In this document: one piece after another, positions 49,820 through 58,632 of the stretch
Layout of the letters: every line of letters begins with the position of its first letter
Position numbering within the stretch: the first letter of the stretch is position 1
From: Microbacterium sp. 1.5R
Lineage (GTDB): Bacteria; Actinomycetota; Actinomycetes; Actinomycetales; Microbacteriaceae
Reading direction: 5' to 3'
Assembly (NCBI RefSeq): GCF_007667425.1
Contig: NZ_VDRC01000002.1
Span: 1,112,302-1,176,301, forward strand
DNA length: 64,000 nucleotides
Notes under the pieces: generated by a model
What the model saw: the letters and a program-made list of their open reading frames with translations, nothing else
Told to the model about the DNA's origin: nothing
Database searches by the model: none
Made by a program: the position numbers and the translations under genes

Positions 49820-50581
49820 CTACTCCTCGTCGTTCTCGAGCTCGGCCTGCACCTCGGCGGTGAGGTCGAAGTTCGTGAAGACGTTCTGCACGTCTTCACT
49901 GTCTTCGAGGGCGTCGATGAGGCGGAACACCTTGCGCGCGGTGTCGGCGTCGATCTCGACCTTGAGGGTGGGGACGAACTCCACGTCCGCCGACTCGTAG
50001 TCGATCCCGGCGTCCTGCAGGGCCGAGCGCACGGTGACGAGGTCGGTCGCCTCGGTGACGATCTCGAAGCCCTCGGCGTGCGGTTCGATCTCTTCGGCAC
50101 CGGCCTCCAGCGCCGCCATCATGACGTCATCCTCGGTCGTCCCTTCCGAGTTCACGACGATGACGCCCTTGCGGCTGAAGTTGTACGCGACGCTGCCGGG
50201 GTCGGCGAGCGTGCCGCCGTTGCGGCTGAGCGCCGTGCGGACCTCTGCGGCCGCGCGGTTCTTGTTGTCCGTCAGACACTCGATCATGAGCGCCACGCCG
50301 TTCGGTCCGTAGCCTTCGTACATGATCGAGGTGTACTCGACGGCTTCGCCGCCGATACCCGCACCGCGCTTCACCGCGCGGTCGATGTTGTCCTTCGGGA
50401 CGGAGGTCTTCTTCGCCTTCTGCACGGCGTCGAACAGGGTGGGGTTACCCGCCAGATCGGCGCCGCCCAGCTTGGCGGCGACCTCGATGTTCTTGATGAG
50501 CTTCGCCCACGACTTCGCACGACGCGCGTCGATGACGGCCTTCTTGTGCTTGGTCGTGGCCCACTTGGAATGCCCGGACAT
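49820..50581 (-). CDS. YebC/PmpR-family protein
   Basis: The 253-residue protein starts [21 protein letters not shown] and contains [48 protein letters not shown] and a C-terminal [21 protein letters not shown], all YebC hallmarks. YebC proteins act in translation of difficult proline stretches or as transcriptional regulators in different bacteria. The yebC-ruvC-ruvA-ruvB order is standard. It has its own -10 candidate at 50631-50636. Confidence 0.94.
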   Translation of the reverse strand: MSGHSKWATTKHKKAVIDARRAKSWAKLIKNIEVAAKLGGADLAGNPTLFDAVQKAKKTSVPKDNIDRAVKRGAGIGGEAVEYTSIMYEGYGPNGVALMIECLTDNKNRAAAEVRTALSRNGGTLADPGSVAYNFSRKGVIVVNSEGTTEDDVMMAALEAGAEEIEPHAEGFEIVTEATDLVTVRSALQDAGIDYESADVEFVPTLKVEIDADTARKVFRLIDALEDSEDVQNVFTNFDLTAEVQAELENDEE

Positions 50582-50630
50582 AAGTCTCCGCTCGTCGTAT
50601 CCGCCCGGGTGCCTGCCCAGGGCGTCGTCC

Positions 50631-50636
50631 AGTCTA
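50631..50636 (-). promoter_or_regulatory. Candidate -10 box of the yebC-ruvCAB unit
   Basis: TAGACT on the minus strand fits TANNNT, 50 bases before the yebC ATG, in a 133-base gap with no open gene. No clear -35. Confidence 0.4.
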
Positions 50637-50714
50637 TCGAAAGGCGCCGCAGCCCGTTCGGACACCGACGCGGGGCGGTCGCGGCTGCCGAGATCGAGGG
50701 ACCGCTGACGGCGG

Positions 50715-51320
50715 TCAGTCGCGCGGATCGCGTCCGGCGAGCATCACCGGGATCGCCCCGACCTGCAGCATCACCCGCGCGCGGTCGCTCAGCGCGACCC
50801 GAACGTGCTCCGCGATGAAGCCCTGCTCCTGCTCCCCCGGCTCGCCCTGCGCGCTCTCGCCGACCGCGGCATTCGCCTGCTGCACGAGGGTCATCATCAT
50901 CGGGGCGTACTGGCGCAGGCGGTCGGCCTCGCGCTCGTCGCCGACCGCTTCGGCCGTCTGCCGCTCGCCCTTGGTCTGCGCGTCCGCGGCGTAGACGTGC
51001 GCCGCGCCGAACGCTGCCTGATCCCGCGGCGGGGCGGCGGGATCGTGGGTCTCGTAGTAGCGCTCCACCTCGGCGGTGAGCCACGGTACGAGGGGCAGGA
51101 GCGCGTGCTGCTCGCCCGCGTCGAGCTCCCGGCCGTCGAGGGTGACGCCGAAGGCGCGACCGACGGCATCCATCCATCCCGCCAGCGCTGCCGTGCGCGC
51201 CTCGTCCGGAGCCTCGCCCGCGATCATCGCCTTCGACCGATCGAACACGAAGAGCCGCTGGAGGTTCATGTGCATGGTGTTGAGGGCGATCATCTGCCAT
51301 TCACGCGCGGAGGAGGTCAT
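50715..51320 (-). CDS. Conserved-looking protein of unknown function between pdxT and yebC
   Basis: The 201-residue product has no signal peptide, no membrane span and no motif I recognise. It is mostly helical by composition, with a Met-rich start ([18 protein letters not shown]), a segment rich in Gln/Glu/Gly (about 155-170) and a final hydrophobic stretch [14 protein letters not shown]. An in-frame ATG at codon 10 is an alternative start. It ends at a small hairpin (CTGAC-GGCG-GTCAG, 50705-50718). It lies 32 bases downstream of pdxT on the same strand, so it may be part of the pdxST transcript. Confidence 0.6.
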   Translation of the reverse strand: MTSSAREWQMIALNTMHMNLQRLFVFDRSKAMIAGEAPDEARTAALAGWMDAVGRAFGVTLDGRELDAGEQHALLPLVPWLTAEVERYYETHDPAAPPRDQAAFGAAHVYAADAQTKGERQTAEAVGDEREADRLRQYAPMMMTLVQQANAAVGESAQGEPGEQEQGFIAEHVRVALSDRARVMLQVGAIPVMLAGRDPRD

Positions 51321-51352
51321 CCGACGAGCCTAACGACCGGCGGACCTCGGCC

Positions 51353-51946
51353 TCAGCGCGCCAGGACGGTGTCGAGGAATCGCTCGTGGAACCGTGTCTC
51401 CCCGGTGATCTCCGGGTGGAAGCTGAGTCCGAGCAGCGAATCCTGTTCGACCGCGACGACGCGGCCGTCGTCGAGAGAGGCGAGTACGGATGCCGCGGGC
51501 CCGACGCTCTCGACGACCGGGCCCCGGATGAATGCGGCGCGCACCGGCCCGCCCGGGAGTGCCGGCACCGCGAGCTCCGCCTCGAAGGACTCGACCTGGC
51601 GTCCGAACGCGTTGCGGCGCACCGTCACGTCGAGACCGCCGAACGACTCCTGCCCCGGGATCGCGTCCACGAGCCGGTCGGCGAGCATGATGAGCCCAGC
51701 GCACGTGCCCAGGACCGGCATGCCGTCGCGGATCGCGTCTCGGATCGGCGCCTGCATGCCGAAGAGGCGCGACAGCTTGTCGATGACGGTGGACTCGCCA
51801 CCAGGTATCACCAGACCGTCGACCCCCGCCAGCTCTCCGGGACGGCGCACGAGAGAGACCTCGGCGCCGAGTCCGTCGAGCAAAGCGGCGTGCTCGCGCA
51901 CATCGCCCTGGAGTGCCAGGACTCCGACGCGAGGGTTACCAGCCAC
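51353..51946 (-). CDS. pdxT: Pyridoxal 5'-phosphate synthase glutaminase subunit
   Basis: PdxT hydrolyses glutamine and feeds ammonia to PdxS. The 197-residue protein shows [26 protein letters not shown], the nucleophile C82 in [11 protein letters not shown], and the His-Glu pair in SFHPEITG. The GTG start at 51946 overlaps the pdxS stop by 11 bases; the frame is open further upstream but is only the shadow of pdxS. Confidence 0.95.
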   Translation of the reverse strand: MAGNPRVGVLALQGDVREHAALLDGLGAEVSLVRRPGELAGVDGLVIPGGESTVIDKLSRLFGMQAPIRDAIRDGMPVLGTCAGLIMLADRLVDAIPGQESFGGLDVTVRRNAFGRQVESFEAELAVPALPGGPVRAAFIRGPVVESVGPAASVLASLDDGRVVAVEQDSLLGLSFHPEITGETRFHERFLDTVLAR

Positions 51947-52829
51947 GCTCGGCGAGACGATGCGGCGCAGGGAGGTCGGAGACGTTGATGCCGACCATGG
52001 CCTCCCCGAGACCCCGCGACACCTCGGCGATGACCTTCGCATCGTCGTAGAAGGTCGTGGCCTTGACGATCGCCTTGGCGCGCTCGGCCGGGTTCCCCGA
52101 CTTGAAGATGCCCGACCCCACGAACACGCCGTCGGCGCCGAGCTGCATCATCATCGCGGCATCCGCCGGCGTCGCGACGCCACCGGCGACGAAGAGCACG
52201 ACGGGGAGGGCGCCCGTCTCGGCGATCTCGGCCACGAGCTCGTACGGCGCCTGGAGCTCCTTCGCTGCGACGAACAGCTCGTCCTTGGGCAGCGCCGTCA
52301 GCGCGGCGATCTCGCCGCGGATCTTCCGGATGTGCTTCATCGCCTCCGACACGTCACCGGTGCCGGCCTCGCCCTTCGAGCGGATCATCGCCGCGCCCTC
52401 GTTGATGCGACGCAGCGCCTCCCCGAGGTTGGTCGCACCGCACACGAACGGCACCGTGAAGCCGAACTTGTCGATGTGGTTCACGTAGTCGGCCGGCGAC
52501 AGCACCTCGGACTCGTCGATGTAGTCGACGCCGAGCTCCTGCAGCACCTGCGCCTCGACGAAGTGACCGATACGCGCCTTCGCCATGACCGGGATCGAGA
52601 CGGCGTCGATGATGCTGTCGATCATGTCCGGGTCGCTCATGCGCGAGACGCCGCCCTGCGCGCGGATGTCGGCGGGGACGCGCTCGAGCGCCATGACGGC
52701 GACGGCTCCGGCGTCCTCCGCGATCTTCGCCTGCTCGGCCGTGACGACGTCCATGATGACGCCGCCCTTGAGCATCTCGGCGAGGCCGCGCTTGACGCGC
52801 GAGGATCCGGTTGTGGTCTGTTCAGCCAT
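51936..52829 (-). CDS. pdxS: Pyridoxal 5'-phosphate synthase, PdxS subunit
   Basis: PdxS builds PLP directly from ribose 5-phosphate, glyceraldehyde 3-phosphate and ammonia. The 297-residue TIM barrel carries D27 in VIMDVV, the catalytic lysine K84 in [13 protein letters not shown], the second lysine in [10 protein letters not shown], and the phosphate-binding [21 protein letters not shown] precedes the ATG. It diverges from the MocR-type regulator across an 80-base gap. Confidence 0.97.
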   Translation of the reverse strand: MAEQTTTGSSRVKRGLAEMLKGGVIMDVVTAEQAKIAEDAGAVAVMALERVPADIRAQGGVSRMSDPDMIDSIIDAVSIPVMAKARIGHFVEAQVLQELGVDYIDESEVLSPADYVNHIDKFGFTVPFVCGATNLGEALRRINEGAAMIRSKGEAGTGDVSEAMKHIRKIRGEIAALTALPKDELFVAAKELQAPYELVAEIAETGALPVVLFVAGGVATPADAAMMMQLGADGVFVGSGIFKSGNPAERAKAIVKATTFYDDAKVIAEVSRGLGEAMVGINVSDLPAPHRLAERGW

Positions 52830-52852
52830 GACTGACTCCTGTCGGGATTTGA

Positions 52853-52890
52853 TCTAGGCCAAACGATAGCACTGTCCGGAACGACCTAGA
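52853..52890. promoter_or_regulatory. Inverted repeat between pdxS and the MocR-type regulator
   Basis: TCTAGG at 52853-52858 and CCTAGA at 52885-52890 form an inverted repeat with a 26-base spacer. Extended, the two arms read GNCCTAGA(A)TC on opposite strands. The right arm overlaps TAGAAT (52887-52892), a candidate -10 for the regulator, and the region would also hold the pdxS promoter (TATCGT, 52863-52868 on the minus strand). It is a likely operator for the PLP-sensing regulator encoded alongside. Confidence 0.5.
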
Positions 52891-52909
52891 ATCGACGTAA
52901 GGACACACT

Positions 52910-54217
52910 ATGAGCGACCAGATCATCGGAGCGACGGCGGCCGACATCGCCGACAGCGTGCGCGACCTGCGCGACCGCGGCGTACTCGGCGTCGGCAGCC
53001 CGCTCCCCCCGGTACGGGAGCTCGCGGCGATGCTCGGTGTGAATCGCAACACCGCGGTCGCCGCCTACCGTCAGCTCGCTCAGGCAGGACTCGTCGTCTC
53101 TCGCGGGCGTGCGGGGACAGTGATCGCCGGTCACGAGTCGGTCGCCCAGGAGGGCTTCGCCGCCGACACCGTGCTCCGCGACGTCGGCACCGGAAACCCC
53201 GACCCCCGCCTCATCCCCGACCCGTCCGCCGCTCTTGCGACGGTAGCCGGGCGCCCCGTGCTCTACGGCGAGCCGGTGATCGACCGCGGACTGGAAGACT
53301 GGGCGCGGGAGTGGATGGCGAACGACCTCGGTGCTACCGACTTCCGCATCACGATCACGAGTGGTGCCGTCGACGCGGTCGAACGACTGCTGGCACAGGC
53401 ACTGATGCGCGATGACGCCGTGGCGCTGGAGGACCCGTGCTTCCTCGCCAGCATCCACACCGTCCGCCTCGGCGGGTACCGCGCCGTCCCCGTGGCGGTC
53501 GACGACGAGGGAATGACGGTCGATGGGCTTCGCGCCGCCCTCGACGCGGGAGTGCGCGCGGTGATCTGCACCCCGCGCGCGCAGAACCCGACCGGCACCA
53601 GCCTCTCGGCACGGCGCGCCGCGGACCTGCGTGCCGTGCTCGCGGACCATCCCTACGTGCTGCTCATCGAAGACGACCACTTCTCGATGCTCTCGCAGCG
53701 GAAGTACGAGACGCTGATCGGGTCGGGTCATCGACGCTTCGCACTCGTGCGCTCGGTATCGAAGTTCCTGGGGCCCGACATGTGCCTGGCGCTCGCCGCG
53801 ACCGATCCGACCACGGCAGAGCGCCTCGCGATGCGACTCAGCCCCGGCACCACATGGGTCAGCCACCTGCTGCAGCGGCTCACGCTGGCGCAGCTCACGG
53901 ATGCCGATGCCACCGGCCGCATCGCCGCGGCGCGGCAGCACTACGCCGCGCGCAACGAGTCGTTCGCGGCACGGCTCCGCGACGCGGGGCTCGACTCACC
54001 GTCCACGGACGGCCTGAGCCTGTGGGTCCGGCTGCCGAAACCCGCGCGCGCCGTCTCGGAGCACCTGATGCGCCGCGGCTGGCTCGCGCGGACGGGTGAC
54101 GAGTTCGCCCTCGACGACCGCGCCGGACCGTCGCAACACCTGAGACTCACCGTGCACGACCTGTCCGACGAGGATGCCGCCGCGCTCGTCGCCGATCTCG
54201 TCGCCGCGGCCCGATGA
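52910..54217 (+). CDS. MocR/PtsJ-type regulator: GntR winged helix fused to an aminotransferase fold
   Basis: The 435-residue product has an N-terminal GntR-type winged helix (about 10-80, LPPVRELAAMLGVNRNTAVAAYRQLAQAGLV) followed by a fold type I aminotransferase domain (about 100-430). The PLP lysine is in RSVSKFLGPDMCLA, the phosphate-binding contacts near ITSGAVDAVER, and the asparagine in PRAQNPTGTSL. Such MocR proteins bind PLP and regulate vitamin B6 genes (PdxR, PtsJ). Its divergence from pdxS and its place before pdxY fit an activator of pdxST and/or pdxY. AAGGA precedes the ATG. Confidence 0.9.
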   Translation: MSDQIIGATAADIADSVRDLRDRGVLGVGSPLPPVRELAAMLGVNRNTAVAAYRQLAQAGLVVSRGRAGTVIAGHESVAQEGFAADTVLRDVGTGNPDPRLIPDPSAALATVAGRPVLYGEPVIDRGLEDWAREWMANDLGATDFRITITSGAVDAVERLLAQALMRDDAVALEDPCFLASIHTVRLGGYRAVPVAVDDEGMTVDGLRAALDAGVRAVICTPRAQNPTGTSLSARRAADLRAVLADHPYVLLIEDDHFSMLSQRKYETLIGSGHRRFALVRSVSKFLGPDMCLALAATDPTTAERLAMRLSPGTTWVSHLLQRLTLAQLTDADATGRIAAARQHYAARNESFAARLRDAGLDSPSTDGLSLWVRLPKPARAVSEHLMRRGWLARTGDEFALDDRAGPSQHLRLTVHDLSDEDAAALVADLVAAAR

Positions 54218-54266
54218 CCACCGACCACCGCGGGCACCGGCCCGCCCCGCACGAAGGGATCGAGGA

Positions 54267-55118
54267 ATGAAGATCCTCTCCATCCAGTCAGCCGTCGCCT
54301 ACGGACACGTCGGCAACTCCGCCGCCGTGTTCCCGCTGCAGCGAATCGGCGTCGAGGTGCTGCCCGTCTACACCGTGAACTTCTCCAACCACACCGGATA
54401 CGGCACGTGGCGCGGTCCGCTCATCTCCCCCGACGACGTGCGCGAGGTCATCACCGGCATCGAGGAACGCGGCGTCTTCGGCGAGATCGACGCCGTGCTC
54501 AGCGGCTACCAGGGCGGTGAGGGGATCGGCGACGTTATCATCGACGCCGTCGCTCGCGTCAAGGCGGCGAACCCCGATGCCGTGTACGCCTGCGACCCCG
54601 TGATGGGCAACGCCAAGTCGGGATGCTTCGTCGCTCCGGCGATCCCTGTCCTGCTGCGCGAGAAGGTGGTGCCCGCCGCCGACATCATCACGCCCAACCA
54701 GTTCGAGCTCGGCTTCCTCACCGGGACCGAGCCCGACACGCTGGATTCCACGCTCGCCTCGGTGGACCTCGCCATGGCGATGGGACCGAGCACGGTTCTC
54801 GTCACGAGCGTCGAGCGGCCCGACCGCGAGGAGGACACCATCGAGATGCTGGTGGCCGACGCGAAGGGCGCCTGGATCGTGCAGACACCGCGGCTGCCGA
54901 TGAAGGCGAACGGTTCGGGAGACGTCACCGCAGCGCTGTTCACCGCGCACTACGTGGAGACCGGCGATGCGAAGGTCGCGCTCGAGCGCACCGCGTCGAG
55001 CGTGTTCGACCTGCTGAGCCTCACCCTGGAGTCGGAAGCACGCGAGCTGCAGCTCGTCGAGGCACAGGAGTTCTACGCGAACCCGCGGATGCAGTTCACC
55101 GCCCGACAGGTGCGCTGA
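54267..55118 (+). CDS. pdxY: Pyridoxal kinase PdxY
   Basis: PdxY phosphorylates pyridoxal for B6 salvage. The 283-residue ribokinase-fold protein starts MKILSIQSAVAYGHVGNSAAVFPLQR and has ACDPVMGN, ITPNQFELGFLTG, and the catalytic aspartate in KANGSGDVTAALF. GAGGA precedes the ATG at 54267; it lies 49 bases after the regulator. In E. coli the PtsJ regulator is next to pdxK in the same way. No pdxH is in the window. Confidence 0.94.
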   Translation: MKILSIQSAVAYGHVGNSAAVFPLQRIGVEVLPVYTVNFSNHTGYGTWRGPLISPDDVREVITGIEERGVFGEIDAVLSGYQGGEGIGDVIIDAVARVKAANPDAVYACDPVMGNAKSGCFVAPAIPVLLREKVVPAADIITPNQFELGFLTGTEPDTLDSTLASVDLAMAMGPSTVLVTSVERPDREEDTIEMLVADAKGAWIVQTPRLPMKANGSGDVTAALFTAHYVETGDAKVALERTASSVFDLLSLTLESEARELQLVEAQEFYANPRMQFTARQVR

Positions 55119-55143
55119 GGCGCGGCACGTTTCGTCTCGCTCC

Positions 55144-55190
55144 GCTCGCTCAACGACCTGGGATTTGCGGGCTCGCTCAACGATCCGGGG
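55144..55190 (+). repeat. Short imperfect direct repeat between pdxY and the HIT gene
   Basis: Two related units, GCTCGCTCAACGACCTGGG and GCTCGCTCAACGATCCGGG, are spaced 27 bases apart in the 75-base gap between convergent genes. The run TCTCGCTCCGCTCGCTCAACGA includes a pyrimidine-rich stretch. It looks like a dispersed intergenic element, of the kind I recall from Microbacterium, rather than coding sequence. I cannot check other copies. Confidence 0.4.
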
Positions 55191-55193
55191 CGG

Positions 55194-55742
55194 TCAGGCG
55201 GAGGGCCAGGCGGCGGAGACCGCTTCGCGCACCTCGCCGAGCAGCTGCGGCAGTGCCTTCGTCTTCGCGATGATCGGGAAGAAGTTGGCATCGGAGGTCC
55301 ACCGCGGCACCACGTGCTGGTGGAGGTGCGCGTCGACGCCCGCGCCGGCGACGGCGCCCTGGTTCATCCCGAGGTTGAAGCCGTCGCACCGCGACACCTC
55401 GCGCAGGACGCGCATGGCGATCTGCGTCAGATCACCGATCTCGGCGACCTCCTCGGGAGTCGCCTGATCGTACGTCGCGATGTGCCGGTACGGGCACACG
55501 AGCAGGTGACCGGAGTTGTACGGGAACAGGTTCAGCAGCACGTAGGCCGTCTCGCCGCGCGCGACGATGAGCCTCTCGGCATCCGGATACTTCGGGGCCT
55601 CGCAGAACGGGCACTCCTCGCGCAACGGCTCGGGCCCCGCCTGGATGTACGCCATCCGATGCGGGGTCCACAGCCGCTGGAACTCGTCGGGGACGCCGGC
55701 CAGCAGACCGGCGTCCTCGACGGAGGAGTGCTCGTCGGTCAC
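55194..55742 (-). CDS. HIT-family nucleotide-binding protein (Ap4A phosphorylase-like)
   Basis: The 182-residue product has the histidine triad in [12 protein letters not shown] (about 138-149), a Cys pair CPFC (44-47) near the start, and [13 protein letters not shown]. It matches the actinobacterial HIT protein encoded next to thrS (Rv2613c in M. tuberculosis, characterised as a diadenosine tetraphosphate phosphorylase). The GTG start overlaps the thrS stop (GTGA). The pgsA gene that usually follows is absent. Ap4A removal is inferred from homology. Confidence 0.9.
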   Translation of the reverse strand: MTDEHSSVEDAGLLAGVPDEFQRLWTPHRMAYIQAGPEPLREECPFCEAPKYPDAERLIVARGETAYVLLNLFPYNSGHLLVCPYRHIATYDQATPEEVAEIGDLTQIAMRVLREVSRCDGFNLGMNQGAVAGAGVDAHLHQHVVPRWTSDANFFPIIAKTKALPQLLGEVREAVSAAWPSA

Positions 55743-57742
55743 GCCAGATCCCCCGCCTTGAGCACCAGCGCATGGGTCTCGATCGCGGAGCGGATGCGGC
55801 GGACGGCATCCGCCACCGGCACGCCGTTCTCCTGCGTGCCGTCGCGGAAGCGGAACGACACGGTCCCGGCGGCACGGTCCTGCTCGCCGACGATGAGGAT
55901 GACCGGCACCTTGGCGGTGGTGTGGTTGCGGATCTTCTTCTGCATCCGGTCGTCGGAGTGGTCGACGTCGGCGCGCACGCCGGCCGCTCGGAGCTGACCG
56001 ATCACGTCGTCGAGGTACTCGCCGTACTGTTCGGCGACCGGGACGCCGACGACCTGACTGGGCGCCAGCCACAGCGGGAAGTCGCCCGCATAGTGCTCGA
56101 GGAGGATCGCGAAGAAGCGCTCTACCGATCCGAGCAGCGCGCGGTGGATCATCACCGGGCGATGCTTCTGCCCATCCGAGCCGGTGTACTCGAGCTCGAA
56201 GCGGTCGGGCTGGTTGAAGTCGAGCTGGATCGTCGACATCTGCCACGTACGGCCGATCGCGTCGCGGGCCTGCACCGAGATCTTCGGACCGTAGAACGCC
56301 GCGCCTCCCGGGTCGGCGACGAGTTCCAGCCCCGACTCGACCGCCACCTCGCGCAGCGTGTCGATCGCGGTCGACCACTGCTCCGGCTCGCCGAGGAACT
56401 TCGGGTTGCCCTCCTCGTTGGTCGACAGCTCGAGGTAGAAGTCGTTCAGACCGTAGTCGCGCAGCAGGTCGAGCACGAGGTTCAGGTTGGTGGTGAGCTC
56501 CTCCTTCACCTGATCCTGGGCGACGTAGATGTGCGCGTCGTCCTGTGTCAGGCCGCGGACTCGGGTGAGACCGGAGAGCGTACCGCTCTTCTCGTAGCGG
56601 TAGACGGTTCCGAACTCCGCGAGGCGGAGGGGCAGCTCGCGGTACGAGCGCCCGCGCGACCGGAAGATGAGGTTGTGGAACGGGCAGTTCATGGGCTTGA
56701 GGTAGTAGTCCTGGCCCTGACGCGTGACGTTGCCCTCGTCGTCGGTCGCCTCGTCGAGGTGCATCGGCGGGAACATGCCGTCGGCGTAGGTCTGCAGGTG
56801 CCCCGACGTCATGAAGAGATCCTTCTTCGTGATGTGCGGGCTGTTTACGAGGTCGTAGCCGTTGCGCAGCAGGTGCTTGCGCAGGTTCTCCTCGATCTCG
56901 TAGCGGATGATCCCGCCCTTGGGATGGAAGACCGCGAGCCCCGAGCCGATCTCGTCCGGGAACGAGAACAGGTCCATCTCGCTGCCGAGCTTGCGGTGAT
57001 CGCGACGCTCCGCCTCGGCGAGACGCTCCTTGTAAGCGCGCAGCTCGTCCTTCGAGGGCCACGCCGTGCCGTAGATGCGCTGCAGCTGCGGGTTCTTCTC
57101 GCTGCCGCGCCAGTACGCCGCGGCGATGCGCGTGAGGTCCCATCCGTTGCCGATCATGCGCGTGCTCGGCAGGTGCGGACCGCGGCAGAGGTCCTTCCAG
57201 ACCACCTCGCCGTCGCGGGTGGTGTTGTCGTAGATCGTGAGTTCGCCCTCGCCGACCTCGACCGAGGCGCCCTCAGCCGCCTCGCTGCCGCCGCCTTTCA
57301 ACCCGATCAGCTCGAGCTTGAACGGCTCGTCGGCGAGCTCGGCGCGCGCCTCCTCGTCGGTGACGACCCGGCGGACGAAGCGCTGACCATCGCGGACGAT
57401 GCGCTGCATCTCCTTCGCGATGGCCTTGAGGTCTTCGGGTGTGAAGGGCTCGTCAACGCCGAAGTCGTAGTAGAAGCCGTCGGTGACGGGCGGCCCGATG
57501 CCCAGGTTGGCCTGCGGGTTGATGCGCTGCACGGCCTGCGCGAGCACGTGCGCGGTGGAGTGGCGCAGAATACCGAGGCCGTCCGGGCTGTCGATCGTGA
57601 CGGCCTCGACCTCGTCGGCATCGGTCACGGTGGCGGCGAGGTCTTTCAGCACGCCGCCTACGCGCATCGCGACGACGGATCGATCGGAGAACAGGGCGAA
57701 GCCGTCTTTCGGCTGGGCATCTTCAGGCACGTAATACTCCAT
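55739..57742 (-). CDS. thrS: Threonyl-tRNA synthetase
   Basis: ThrS charges tRNA-Thr. The 667-residue protein has a TGS domain (about 1-70), an editing domain with [11 protein letters not shown] and the SAD motif, a class II catalytic core ([37 protein letters not shown]) and an anticodon-binding C-terminus (about 560-667). The first 20 residues ([12 protein letters not shown]) are hydrophilic. Both neighbours are consistent with the thrS-HIT pair of actinobacteria. Confidence 0.97.
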   Translation of the reverse strand: MEYYVPEDAQPKDGFALFSDRSVVAMRVGGVLKDLAATVTDADEVEAVTIDSPDGLGILRHSTAHVLAQAVQRINPQANLGIGPPVTDGFYYDFGVDEPFTPEDLKAIAKEMQRIVRDGQRFVRRVVTDEEARAELADEPFKLELIGLKGGGSEAAEGASVEVGEGELTIYDNTTRDGEVVWKDLCRGPHLPSTRMIGNGWDLTRIAAAYWRGSEKNPQLQRIYGTAWPSKDELRAYKERLAEAERRDHRKLGSEMDLFSFPDEIGSGLAVFHPKGGIIRYEIEENLRKHLLRNGYDLVNSPHITKKDLFMTSGHLQTYADGMFPPMHLDEATDDEGNVTRQGQDYYLKPMNCPFHNLIFRSRGRSYRELPLRLAEFGTVYRYEKSGTLSGLTRVRGLTQDDAHIYVAQDQVKEELTTNLNLVLDLLRDYGLNDFYLELSTNEEGNPKFLGEPEQWSTAIDTLREVAVESGLELVADPGGAAFYGPKISVQARDAIGRTWQMSTIQLDFNQPDRFELEYTGSDGQKHRPVMIHRALLGSVERFFAILLEHYAGDFPLWLAPSQVVGVPVAEQYGEYLDDVIGQLRAAGVRADVDHSDDRMQKKIRNHTTAKVPVILIVGEQDRAAGTVSFRFRDGTQENGVPVADAVRRIRSAIETHALVLKAGDLA

Positions 57743-57788
57743 CTGGGTCTCGATCTAGGCTACTCGCATGCCCGGTGCGCGCCGACCG

Positions 57789-58148
57789 CTACAGCGCCCC
57801 CTGCGCGTCGGCGGACGAGCCGGCCGGCGCGAGGATGATGATCGCCGCGCCGACGAGGGCGACGGCTGATCCGATCCAGTCCCACGTGGTCGGCCTGAAC
57901 CCGTCGACGATGATCCCCCACGCCAGCGACCCGGCGATGAACACACCGCCGTACGAGGCGAGGACGCGCCCGAAGTTCGCGTCGGGCTGCAGGGCGGCGA
58001 GGAACCCGTAGGCGCCGAGCGCCATGACCCCGAGCACCGCGAACATCCATCCGCGGTCCTCCTTGACGGACTGCCAGATGAGCCATGCGCCGCCGATCTC
58101 GGCCACTGCGGCGAGCACGAAGAGGATGCTGATGCGGAGCACGGTCAT
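57789..58148 (-). CDS. YnfA-family (UPF0060) membrane protein
   Basis: The 119-residue product has four membrane segments and the family end [41 protein letters not shown], with the acidic middle KEDRGWMF. YnfA proteins resemble small multidrug transporters, but a substrate is not established. I start at MTVLRIS (58148); the frame is open beyond it but without family resemblance. It has no ribosome-binding site; TACCGT lies six bases before the ATG, suggesting a leaderless message. Confidence 0.88.
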   Translation of the reverse strand: MTVLRISILFVLAAVAEIGGAWLIWQSVKEDRGWMFAVLGVMALGAYGFLAALQPDANFGRVLASYGGVFIAGSLAWGIIVDGFRPTTWDWIGSAVALVGAAIIILAPAGSSADAQGAL

Positions 58149-58170
58149 AGGGCCACGGTAGCGTGGGCCC
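58149..58170. promoter_or_regulatory. Overlapping divergent leaderless promoters
   Basis: Only 22 bases separate the two divergent ATGs. On the plus strand TAGCGT (58159-58164) is followed by GGGCCC and then ATG. On the minus strand TACCGT (58160-58155) is followed by GGCCCT and then ATG. Both are TANNNT -10 boxes exactly six bases before the ATG, and they share the two bases 58159-58160. No ribosome-binding site fits in either direction. The layout predicts that transcription starts at the A of each ATG and that the two promoters cannot be occupied at once. Confidence 0.6.
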
Positions 58171-58620
58171 ATGCTCAAAGACGTCGCACGCTGGTCGCTC
58201 GCTCTCCTGCTCGCGGCAGCCGGGGTGATGCACTTCGTGGGCACCCGGGGATTCCGGATCGTCGTGCCGGACTGGGCCACGAAAGCCACACGGCTCGACA
58301 AGGATGCGATAGTCGTGGCGTCCGGCGCGGTGGAGATCGGCCTCGGCGCCGCACTCGTGGCGCTGCCTCGCGAGCGGCGGCGGGTGGGTATCGCGACCGC
58401 CGCGTTCTTCGTCGCCGTCTTCCCCGGCAACGTGCACCAGTGGCGGACGGGCCGCTCCGCGCCGGGTCTCGACACCGACCGCCGACGTTTCGGACGTCTC
58501 TTCCTGCAGCCCGTCCTCGTGGCGTGGGCCCTCTGGGCCACGAGCGAGCCGAAGCCTACCGTGCGAGAGTCCCGGCGTCGAGGTCGGAGACGACACCGCT
58601 CGACCGCGCACCGGCGGTAA
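58171..58620 (+). CDS. DoxX-like membrane protein
   Basis: The 149-residue product has a membrane opening [27 protein letters not shown] and further spans [36 protein letters not shown] and [12 protein letters not shown]. The layout matches DoxX family membrane proteins. The last 20 residues are Arg-rich ([10 protein letters not shown]). No catalytic motif is visible. It is followed by the photolyase gene after 12 bases, so the two are probably co-transcribed from the divergent promoter. Confidence 0.78.
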   Translation: MLKDVARWSLALLLAAAGVMHFVGTRGFRIVVPDWATKATRLDKDAIVVASGAVEIGLGAALVALPRERRRVGIATAAFFVAVFPGNVHQWRTGRSAPGLDTDRRRFGRLFLQPVLVAWALWATSEPKPTVRESRRRGRRRHRSTAHRR

Positions 58621-58632
58621 GACAATAGGGGC

